DNA from: Melieria omissa
Taxonomy: Eukaryota > Arthropoda > Insecta > Diptera > Ulidiidae
Assembly: GCA_963971225.1 (NCBI GenBank)
Contig: OZ020270.1
Coordinates: forward strand, 73,052,432-73,116,431
Direction: 5' to 3'
DNA: 64,000 nucleotides
Shown piece by piece: positions 30,954-39,567 of the stretch. The first letter of the stretch is position 1. Each line of letters begins with the position of its first letter. The position numbers and the translations under genes were made by a program. The notes beneath the pieces are model-generated. The model was not told the origin of the DNA and did no database searches. It was given only the letters and a program-made list of their open reading frames with translations.

Positions 30954-33900
30954 ACCAATAAGCTTCATACAACTCAATGTCCATCATTGTCACACAGCAC
31001 ATAACGAGTTTCTGCAGTACTTTATGTCAAACGCAATTGACATTGCCCTGATATCGGAACCATACACCGGAAACATAAAAAAAGTGCGCTCTATCACAGG
31101 CGTCTCAATTTTTCAATTTGAAGCAGCTGACAGAACAATTAAGGCATGCATCTTTATTAAAGAAACTCTAGGCGCTGCACTAGGTGTCTCGCAACTATCT
31201 ACACCCAATCTTGCTATAGCAAAACTTTGCATGGATCAAAGAACAATGTATATAGCTAGCATCTACGTTGAGCCAAGTGTGGATCAATTCAACACCTTCC
31301 ACGCTATCAATACATTTCTAGTGGCAACTTCTACATCATTTCAAATCGTTGGTGGCGACCTCAATGGACGCCATTCGTTATGGGGGTCCAACATTGAAAA
31401 CGGTCATGGACGGACTATAGCTGATATTATAGCCGCTAATCGCATGACTGTGTGTAATCAAGGCAACATACCCACATTTAGTGCAATACGACATGGAATC
31501 ACGGCTAGTTCTATAGTGGATATTACCTTATCCTCGGATAGCCTTGCCGACCACATCATTGATTGGTGTGTTAATGTCGATGCGATTCAAAACTCTGATC
31601 ACAGCGCAATAACTTTTAAAATAAAAAAATACGCAAATATAGCCCCATCAAAACGAAAATCAACGTATCTGTTTAATAACAAAACGGCCAAATGGCACAT
31701 GTTCAAAGAAAGTCTCGAACAATGTCTTCAGCAGCTCGGCGTACTAAGCGTGGATCTGTTTACAATTACCACGGACGGCTTAGACAAGGTAGTAATGAAC
31801 GTAACAGAAGCCATCACTCAAGCTTGCACAAAGTCCATGAAGCTGCGAGGATCTGCCAAGCCCTACAATCCTTGGTGGAATGCAGATCTACAGGTTTTAA
31901 AAAACCAATGCATTAAGCTTCATCATAAGCTCAATCGCCTGCGCAAAGCCAATAAGTCTACAAATACTACGGCAGAGGAACACGCCACTGCTAAAAAGCT
32001 CTATGCCAATGCGCTACGGGAAGCATCGGTTGCCGATTTCCGCCAATTCTGCTGTAGGCAGGGAAAAGAGGAGGTGTGGTCACTAACAAATCGAATCATT
32101 AAAGATGCACCATCTCAACGTCCGCCAACTACGCTCAAATACGCTGGCACCTACACTCAGACAAGTCAGGAGACCGCGGAAGCTTTACTGCATCATTTTT
32201 ACCCTGACGACACTCCAGACATAACAGATCATCATCGCTTTATACGGGAAAATGTCGTTGGCGCATTGGACACGGTGAGAGATTTAGAATTTTCGGAGGA
32301 CGAGGTAATGGAGGCTTTGACTACGATGAGTCCTAATCGTGCACCTGGCATCGATCATTTGACATCAGACATATGCCTCGCATTTGCTAAGGAAAATTTA
32401 ACGTTTTTGACGGCTCTATACAACACTTGCCTTAGACTAGGTCATTTTCCAAAACCATGGAAAGAAGCCTACGTTAAAATTCTTCCAAAAGCCAATAAGC
32501 AGGACATGAGCGATTTGTCATCGTATCGTCCTATTGGACTTCTTCCTGTGCTGGGTAAACTTCTGGAAAAACTTTTCATAAAGCGTCTCACCTATTACGC
32601 AGAAAAGCATCAAATATGGTCGTCGTTGCAATACGGATTCAAGGAGCAAATATCAGCAGTCGATGCGCTTCGCAATGCAATAAAGCACATTGAAAGCAAA
32701 AAACGTCAAAAACAACAAGTCATCTGCATATCGTTGGATATAAAATCAGCCTTTGACAATGCATGGTGGCCTTGTCTGCTGCACCAGCTTGCACGATATC
32801 GAGCGCCCTCGAACATTTATGGACTCATCTGCAGCTACCTGGACCAAAGAACGGTTAGAATCGATTATGCGGAAGCTACGGCTATGAAAACAATGACGAA
32901 GGGCTGCATCCAAGGCTCAGTGTGTGGGCCAACATTTTGGAACATAATTTTAGATGAATTGCTGTCGCAGCATTTGCCTAGTGGGTGCGTCATACAAGCT
33001 TTCGCGGATGACGTCCTTCTCACAGTCAGCGCCAAAACCACTGATATACTGAAACGTAATGCTAACGCTGCTTTGCAATTGATATACAATTGGGGAGTCA
33101 ATTCTAAGCTAACATTCGGTGAAGCGAAAACGCAGATTATGGCCTTTACTTCCACTGCGAAATCCGCTGAAATTCAAATCAACGGTACTTCTTTACAATT
33201 TGTTAGCGAAATCAAGTTATTGGGAGTAGTTATTGACGAATGTCTCAAATTCACAGCTCACGCACGCTACGTTCTTAGTAAGGCTCAGCGTATCTTTACC
33301 ACCCTCTGCAAATTTGTTAGGCCGACATGGGGAGTGCATGCAGAAAATGTGTCCATCATATACAAGCAAGTTATTGAGCCAACAGTTACTTACGCTGCAG
33401 GAATTTGGGGCAAGGCAGTCAAATTTTATTATATCCGGCGGTTACTCCGCTCCTTTCAAAGATGTTTTGCCATTCGAGCAATCAAAGCATTTCGCACTGT
33501 GTCCATCACTTCAGCTCTAGCGCTTGCTGGATTTACTCCACTACACCTCAAAATAAGCGAGGCAATGAAAATAGGCGAGGTAAAATCCAGCGGCACACTC
33601 CCAATGCTACCCACGGATATTACACTGCAGCAACGAATTCGTACCCATGATCAACTGCATCCAGCAAAACGGCAAACAATCGAATACACAGCAGTGCAGA
33701 CACAGGAGCAAGTAAACCTTCACTCTAGGCGGAATGCGATTCAGATCTTTAGCGATGGAAGCAAACAGGAATCGGGCGAATGTGGAGCGGCATTTACAGT
33801 ACGCCATCTGAGTGGGAGCTGGGAAAACCAAAAGTTTAAGCTACACGACTCATGTACGGTATTTCAGGCTGAGGTATATGCGATAGATGCAGCCCTGGCA

Positions 33901-34605
33901 TGGGCTCAAACTATTTTCACAACAGAGAGCATACAATTGTTCAGCGACAGCCAATCAAGCCTGGAAGCCATAAAGAACCGAAGTAATGATATGCCACTCA
34001 TAGTGTCAATTCATGAACGGCTCCTCCATCTTCGTCACAATCGCTCTGTCGACTTCTTCTGGGTCAAGGCACACGTTGGGATTGAAGGCAACGAGCTCGC
34101 TGATCAACTAGCAAAAGAAGCATCAACCCAAGACTCCAGCTTAGCATTCACGCAGTTTCCTCTGAGTTATGCGAAACGACTTATTCGCTCAGAGACAGCA
34201 GCGGCATGGCAGCAAGAATATCTTTCTGAAACAACCGGTGCAGCAACCAAAGCCTATTTCAATTCGCCGACCGAAGCCAAAGCATACGCTGAGTGTTTCG
34301 GCATATCTTTCGAAATGACGCAAATTTTAACCGGCCATGGCTTTCATAAAGTTTATTTGAAACGTTTTAAAATAATTGAAGACGATGCTTGTCCCTGCAA
34401 CCACAACACCCCACAAACTTTGGATCATCTGCTGATGGACTGCCCGCGGTACGATAAGGCGAGGCATCGTCATCTGATTTGCTGCAAGGACCTACTAGTA
34501 TCACCCTATGATCTCAAAGCCATAATCAAACACAAACTAACAATAGAGTCGTTCAGAAAATTTGTTTCGTACATAATACAAACCCTTAAAAATTTCAATG
34601 AATAA
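30943..34605 (+). CDS. ORF2 of TTATC LINE, copy 2: endonuclease-RT-RNase H
   Basis: 1,220 residues, reading identically to copy 1 with all endonuclease, RT (FADD) and RNase H motifs. Identity between two 3.7-kb frames implies very recent duplication or transposition. Potentially functional. Confidence 0.92.
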   Translation: MAAKPISFIQLNVHHCHTAHNEFLQYFMSNAIDIALISEPYTGNIKKVRSITGVSIFQFEAADRTIKACIFIKETLGAALGVSQLSTPNLAIAKLCMDQRTMYIASIYVEPSVDQFNTFHAINTFLVATSTSFQIVGGDLNGRHSLWGSNIENGHGRTIADIIAANRMTVCNQGNIPTFSAIRHGITASSIVDITLSSDSLADHIIDWCVNVDAIQNSDHSAITFKIKKYANIAPSKRKSTYLFNNKTAKWHMFKESLEQCLQQLGVLSVDLFTITTDGLDKVVMNVTEAITQACTKSMKLRGSAKPYNPWWNADLQVLKNQCIKLHHKLNRLRKANKSTNTTAEEHATAKKLYANALREASVADFRQFCCRQGKEEVWSLTNRIIKDAPSQRPPTTLKYAGTYTQTSQETAEALLHHFYPDDTPDITDHHRFIRENVVGALDTVRDLEFSEDEVMEALTTMSPNRAPGIDHLTSDICLAFAKENLTFLTALYNTCLRLGHFPKPWKEAYVKILPKANKQDMSDLSSYRPIGLLPVLGKLLEKLFIKRLTYYAEKHQIWSSLQYGFKEQISAVDALRNAIKHIESKKRQKQQVICISLDIKSAFDNAWWPCLLHQLARYRAPSNIYGLICSYLDQRTVRIDYAEATAMKTMTKGCIQGSVCGPTFWNIILDELLSQHLPSGCVIQAFADDVLLTVSAKTTDILKRNANAALQLIYNWGVNSKLTFGEAKTQIMAFTSTAKSAEIQINGTSLQFVSEIKLLGVVIDECLKFTAHARYVLSKAQRIFTTLCKFVRPTWGVHAENVSIIYKQVIEPTVTYAAGIWGKAVKFYYIRRLLRSFQRCFAIRAIKAFRTVSITSALALAGFTPLHLKISEAMKIGEVKSSGTLPMLPTDITLQQRIRTHDQLHPAKRQTIEYTAVQTQEQVNLHSRRNAIQIFSDGSKQESGECGAAFTVRHLSGSWENQKFKLHDSCTVFQAEVYAIDAALAWAQTIFTTESIQLFSDSQSSLEAIKNRSNDMPLIVSIHERLLHLRHNRSVDFFWVKAHVGIEGNELADQLAKEASTQDSSLAFTQFPLSYAKRLIRSETAAAWQQEYLSETTGAATKAYFNSPTEAKAYAECFGISFEMTQILTGHGFHKVYLKRFKIIEDDACPCNHNTPQTLDHLLMDCPRYDKARHRHLICCKDLLVSPYDLKAIIKHKLTIESFRKFVSYIIQTLKNFNE

Positions 34606-34838
34606 CCTATAATTTGAAGAAAGATCGGATTTATATTTATATTATAACGTATTATCACCAGCCCGTATCCATTCGCGGGCCGTATTATTTCAATCACAAA
34701 AATGCAATTTATTTATCACATTTTGTACACAAGAAATTTATATGTATTGTAATGTAAAAGAAAACTAAAAAGAAAGAAAATGAAATATACATTCTCAAAA
34801 CGCAGATAGCGTGGAGAGGTCAAAGGAAAAAAAAAAAA

Positions 34839-35463
34839 TCTTATCTTATCTTATCTTATCTTATCTTATCTTATCTTATCTTATCTTATCTTATCTTATC
34901 TTATCTTATCTTATCTTATCTTATCTTATCTTATCTTATCTTATCTTATCTTATCTTATCTTATCTTATCTTATCTTATCTTATCTTATCTTATCTTATC
35001 TTATCTTATCTTATCTTATCTTATCTTATCTTATCTTATCTTATCTTATCTTATCTTATCTTATCTTATCTTATCTTATCTTATCTTATCTTATCTTATC
35101 TTATCTTATCTTATCTTATCTTATCTTATCTTATCTTATCTTATCTTATCTTATCTTATCTTATCTTATCTTATCTTATCTTATCTTATCTTATCTTATC
35201 TTATCTTATCTTATCTTATCTTATCTTATCTTATCTTATCTTATCTTATCTTATCTTATCTTATCTTATCTTATCTTATCTTATCTTATCTTATCTTATC
35301 TTATCTTATCTTATCTTATCTTATCTTATCTTATCTTATCTTATCTTACCTTATCTTATCTTATCTTATCTTATCTTATCTTATCTTATCTTATTTTATT
35401 TTATCTTATCTTATCTTATCTTATCTTATTTTATTTTATTTTATTTTATTTTATTTTATTTAA
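34839..35463. repeat. (TTATC)n array 3 with decayed right edge
   Basis: About 620 bp. Perfect TCTTA units up to about 35,340, then TTACC and TTATT variants, then (TTTTA)n and an A-run at 35,463. The decay sits on the side away from the LINE, as expected for the old edge of an array. Confidence 0.95.
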
Positions 35464-36288
35464 AAAAAAAAGTTTCCTTTTTCGGTCACGGAAGGGCCAT
35501 GTTATCCATTTTAGTCACCCGCATTCAGATTGTGGACAACCTACTAAGGCACAGCTTGCTTCTCACAGTATTTGGCCCTATGCAGTCTCCAAATGTGGGA
35601 GGCGCAACATGGCAACCATTGCAGGCACACAAATCTGTTGACCGGCCGACGCTATGGTCGCAGGAGTCCGCCCTAGAAAGCTTAGGCACACGAACTCCTG
35701 TTGCGGCTCCAACACTACAGGGATACAAGTGGCATCTTTTTTTAGTGGAGTAAGTGCGGATTTTTCTTTAAATAATTTTTTATTAATTTTATTTCGAGGC
35801 CTGAGGGTCTTCGGGGTCGCAGGCCTTTTTGTTTTTGTTATACCGTGGGAACCGCAGTGTGTAGACGTATTTCTTTACAGTGTCTGTTTTATTTTCTGCT
35901 TCCTCTGGGCGCAGATTTTACAGGTGGGAGGGTCCCGTGGGATTCGCAACCTGCTGCAAACTTCCTTGGAAGGAGGCATATTCTCCCAGAGGCGCTTTCC
36001 TTTATCATTATATGTAGTTGTCATTAATTTCGACGCACTGCACTACTCTCACTCCATTTCACTTTCACTTTTCGCTTACGTAGGATTCTTTTCCCACTGA
36101 ACATTTTTATTTTGCGCGCTAAACCATTCTTCTTTTTGTTATGTCAAATTTCTTTTTCGGAAACAATTTGCGTTTACCACTTCACTTGTCGCTGCACTTT
36201 ACACAATTAATGCCACACTCTCCTGTAGGCCGCCAGGCATTCCCTTACTGCACAGGGAATCCTTTGCTGAAACCCACGCTGTTGGTGG
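35464..36288 (-). other. Errantivirus B untranslated leader
   Basis: Follows the primer site in element direction and has no long ORF on the minus strand, as expected for the long leader of gypsy-like elements. Contains a perfect 7-bp inverted repeat AGGCCTG/CAGGCCT (35,797-35,803 and 35,820-35,826). The gag start lies beyond the TTATC/LINE insertion at 21,261. Confidence 0.6.
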
Positions 36289-36306
36289 GTCCCTGCTCGG
36301 GCGCCA
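36289..36306 (-). promoter_or_regulatory. Primer-binding site, tRNA-Lys type
   Basis: Minus strand reads TGGCGCCCGAGCAGGGAC directly after the LTR. It begins TGGCGCCC as in tRNA-Lys primer sites of retroviruses and gypsy. The position fixes the LTR at 36,307-36,677 as a 5' LTR on the minus strand. Confidence 0.8.
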
Positions 36307-36677
36307 GTTAAGACGCTTCCCGTAGGGAGCGCCAAAAAATTAAAGTTGGGGCCCAGCCACTTGGGCCCATCCTTCATACTTACTTCCCAAGTTGATCCGC
36401 ACTCTTCCTTCAGTCAAAGACATGATTAATCAATCCAATGTAATTTATTCCGCTCTGCCTGAGCTCCGAAATAAAAGTGACCTTGTCCTCTAAAACTAAC
36501 TTACTCCTAAGCTTATTCCCTATCCTAACTCTGCTGACGCTGCACTTCCCACGATGCCGTAGCGCGACGTTCTCAAGTTGCGGTATTGCACCGGATGCGC
36601 GTGCATGGCTCTAGACGCAGTGTCAGCATATTTGCTCAGGTGAATTAGCTGGTCACTGTGTTAACTGGCTGTTAACT
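36307..36677 (-). repeat. Errantivirus B 5' LTR
   Basis: About 371 bp. On the minus strand it starts AGTTAACAGCC and ends TCTTAAC before the primer site, like gypsy-group LTRs with AGTTAA-type ends. The partner LTR is not in the window, so edges are approximate. Confidence 0.65.
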
Positions 36678-36679
36678 GT

Positions 36680-36917
36680 AAATTAACATAAGTTAAATAA
36701 AAATTTATTTTTTATTAAATAAAAATTGTACGGAGCTATGCTCCTCTTTATTTCAAAGTTAAAAACGGAATGAATTACAAGTAAGTGAACCGAAAGCTGC
36801 TAGCCGCTCCAACAGGGTTGGTGGCACCACGAAATTCTGGGAATTGCATTTTTTGCGTCCCAGACGCATTGTCAGCATATTTGGTTGCTGGTGGTGTTTT
36901 GTTTCTTTTAACTTCGA
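36680..36917 (-). repeat. Probable errantivirus A 3' LTR
   Basis: On the minus strand begins AGTTAAAAGAAAC and ends near TTAATT, with a segment AAATATGCTGACAATGCGTC that matches part of the errantivirus B LTR with one change. No clear polypurine tract and no partner LTR; edges are inferred. Confidence 0.45.
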
Positions 36918-36989
36918 ATATTCATCGTTGCTGACTGGTGTTTTTGTTTATTTCCGCTCCAAATATTGTCGTTGCTAACTCCTTCTTCC

Positions 36990-37471
36990 TCAGTTCCGAG
37001 CGCCCTCGGTCGATAGTAAAGAGCTGGGTAGGTCGTTGATCCCGAGAGTTATTGTCCCAGGTCCGGGTCTTGGCTCCGACATGACCACCGTTGTCTTCGT
37101 TTTGCATTGTTTTACAAAGATGAGCAGCATTATAAAGATAAGTGCCGCAATCAATCCGGAGTTGACATTGCTGCGCTCCCTGCTGCCGTCTTCTAACAGT
37201 CCGAGGTGTTCCGTGTTGTTTATCTGCAGCTGCCTTATCATTTTTAGCGACAGGATTTCTTCTGCTTTATCTGCTGTAGTAGGCGGCTGAAGAATGGCTT
37301 GGCGTTGACCATTTCTTTTGCTTTGAACGTCTTGTCTCCTATGTTGATAGCGGCGTTATTAAACTTTTTCAAGAATGTTCTGTTGAGGTTGGCAGTTTCG
37401 TTATCTATGTTGACAGACCCCTTGTACTGGTTAAGTAGTATCAAAGAATATAGAATATAAAGAATACGCAT
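36990..37471 (-). pseudogene. Env-like remnant: signal peptide joined to C-terminal membrane span
   Basis: From an ATG at 37,471 the protein starts with a hydrophobic signal-like segment (MRILYILYSLILLN). A short N-glycosylatable stretch (NETA, NRT) follows, then after a frameshift near 37,285 a helix (EEILSLKMIRQL), a membrane span (LIAALIFIMLLIFV) and a cytoplasmic tail ending at 36,990. The end resembles errantivirus env C-termini, but the ectodomain is nearly absent. It may be an internally deleted env or the end of a different env-bearing element. Confidence 0.5.
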
Positions 37472-37624
37472 CTTCAAAAATTTGTCAAGCGTGTTTCTTG
37501 ATGCGGGCGGGAAGAGATGAGCGGAGGCATAGGTTGCGGGAAATTTGCTCGCGCTCAACAGTTTGCGATCTTGTTCGTCGAAGCGCAAGCGAAGAGTAAA
37601 CAACGAACCAAAGCGTCGTTTCAA

Positions 37625-38372
37625 CGAAGATGATTCGGGATTCGCTAATGTTTTTGGTGTTGTCGTTTATTGTGTGTATGCTTTATTTGTGTTGTGATTG
37701 GTGTTGCTGAAAAAATTGTTGCAATGTCACCATCAATCGAATCTTTGTGGTGTATGGCTTTTTGCTGGCCAATGCTTTGATTAATTTAAAAATTTGGTGG
37801 TTGATCCCAATTTAAAATGTTTGCAAATATTTTTACGTGGCGAGTTCGAAGTAAAATTATTTGTTTATATTTTCACATGCTTGATTACAATTTTGAGAAT
37901 ATGGGAAAACTACGAAAAAAAATTAACTGATAGGCATATTGACTTAAAAATTCGTGAAACACTTGAAATTAAAAATAATTAGATGCGTGTTTAGGTCTAT
38001 TGACTTTCAATAGGGCGAAAGCACTACTAAAGCACTAAATAAAGAAATAATAAGACAAGTATTTTGTCATAAGAAAATTGTATTACGGCATGCCTACGTT
38101 TAAAAATAGTTTAAATGTTCTACACCTGAATGATTCCATGGCGAATAATGTGATCATAAATTTACAATATTAGATTTTCTTATTTTAGTTCTTTTAAACA
38201 AGCATTATATGTGGGCCGTAAGAAAAGTTCCAAAGAACGAGACGGAAAATTATTACGGGTAATAAAAACGTTTTCTTTTCTTTCCAATTCCATTTTTATT
38301 GATTAGTTATTATTTATTTTTTAATTGCCTGTAGCGATCATATAGGTCGCCATGCCAGCCATATTTTATTTT
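37625..38372. other. AT-rich stretch without a recognised gene
   Basis: No ORF with recognisable similarity, no LTR or tail structure identified. It lies between two env-like segments, so it may be inserted or rearranged sequence. Confidence 0.5.
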
Positions 38373-38615
38373 CTATGATTTTGCGCACACTACAGTCGGC
38401 AGTGAGTTCATGCATGTAGTAACACCTAAAAAAAATAACGGGAAACTCGTTTTCTCTTTCGGTGGCTGTCCTCTCAGCTGGAAATGGCAAACCTCTGAGA
38501 GTAAAAATTGCCTATGAAAAAGCTCCCAACCTGCCGTTCGGAACCGGCATAAAACTGTAGGTCCCTTCCACCCGCGTACAAAATTCACACGCACAACACG
38601 GGTGGTTGCGGGAAG
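38373..38615 (+). mobile_element. Possible LINE or SINE 3' end
   Basis: GC-richer island containing CTGCCGTTCGGAACCGGC and AAACTGTAGGTCCC, which from memory resembles a 3' UTR very common in tephritid and other fly genomes. No tail or TSD established. Confidence 0.3.
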
Positions 38616-39084
38616 CTAGGCCTTATTAATATTATTATATGAACAAACTGATAAATCGTTATAGGTTTGGCATGGCTTCTCTATGCCGTATAAATTTTCT
38701 TCATATTTTAGTATAATTTGATAATCGATTTTATTAATTTTGTCGCCCCTTTTTATAGGTCTTACAGTGAGTGTATCGCAAGGTTTTGGTTCGGTTGTGG
38801 GTAGGCTTATAATATAAATGATTGATTTATCGTCTGTGGCGATTTTTACATTGGCAAACTCTAGTACTTCATTCACATTGATATATGGTATCTCTTCTTT
38901 TTTTAACGCATTTTCTATAATTTTTATTTCTTCATTCGAAAGTACATATGAATTTATTATATCGGCTTTCGCCCAATGGATAGCGTACGCTATGTTTATT
39001 ATTTCTTCTTTTACAATTTCTAGTCTACTTCTTATGTCTAGAATGAGGTTGTTTTCAGATTCTCTGTCCTCTTTTACAAATTTC
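38616..39084 (-). pseudogene. Errantivirus A env, middle part
   Basis: Continues env downstream of the BEL-1 insertion: charged helical region with IHWAKADIINS and IPYINVNEVLEFA, matching the order seen after the fusion-peptide region in insect errantivirus envelopes. Ends at a stop at 38,616. Membrane-anchored glycoprotein in intact relatives; this copy is broken. Confidence 0.65.
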
Positions 39085-39089
39085 AATAT
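39085..39089. repeat. Target-site duplication AATAT of BEL-1
   Basis: AATAT here and at 45,827-45,831, directly outside the two LTRs. A 5-bp TSD is usual for BEL/Pao elements. Confidence 0.9.
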
Positions 39090-39397
39090 TGTGCAGGACG
39101 TGCATAGGAAATGGGGTTCTTAGTTTAGGTTTTACAGTTTTTATTGCTTTGTTATTTTCTATTTTAATTTACAAACGTTACTTTACACTTCAGTTCTTTT
39201 TCTTTAAAATTCACTTTTTATTTAATTGGCTTAACGTTAAAGTTTTGGTGCTGCTGACTCGGCTGTCGTTCGTCTTCAGGCTGCCAACTCACGCCACTTA
39301 GTGATGGCGAAATCGTTTTTTAGCGATGGCAAGATCAGGCTAATTGCCGACTGCCAACGGTGTAGCCAGATTTGTTTGTTTCCTTCGAAACCGTACA
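39090..39397 (-). repeat. BEL-1 3' LTR
   Basis: 308 bp; plus strand starts TGTGCAGGACG and ends CGAAACCGTACA. Two substitutions against the other LTR were noticed. A GGAGGCGGCA purine-rich tract precedes it in element direction (39,398-39,410). Confidence 0.92.
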
Positions 39398-39567
39398 TGC
39401 CGCCTCCAATGCTGAGACCAGCATTATTTACCAAATCCGGGTTGGTATTTCAGTTGCGTTGAAATAAAACGAAAAAAATCACCAAAGGCACTTCTAGAAC
39501 CTGGCCCCAGTTGTGTAGTGATAACGAAAGTGTGCTTAGTGCTACTTGGTGCCTGAGTATTATGAGT

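Larger units (their letters stand above)
29216..34838 (+). mobile_element. TTATC-associated R1-type LINE, copy 2, full length
   Basis: 5,623 bp, same first bases and same 3' end (A12) as copy 1, same orientation and same repeat phase at both junctions. The 9-bp length difference from copy 1 is fully explained by the duplicated CAACAATTCC near 29,580 and one fewer A, so there are no other net indels. Both predicted proteins read the same as copy 1. Confidence 0.93.
18368..36677 (-). mobile_element. Errantivirus B (gypsy-like), interrupted and truncated
   Basis: Minus-strand element: LTR 36,307-36,677, tRNA-Lys-type primer site, leader to about 35,464, then (after the 14-kb TTATC/LINE insertion) gag, protease and RT/RNase H to 18,368, where the CR1-like LINE cuts in. 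Integrase, env and 3' LTR are not visible. Gag, protease and RT each carry frameshifts, so it is an old copy. The leader on the right and gag on the left being one element is inferred from strand, order and content. Confidence 0.7.

Noticed and set aside
21310..35463. CRISPR array or telomere
   Set aside because: There are no spacers, and the repeat is a 5-bp satellite. Errantivirus sequence lies on both sides, so it is not a chromosome end now.
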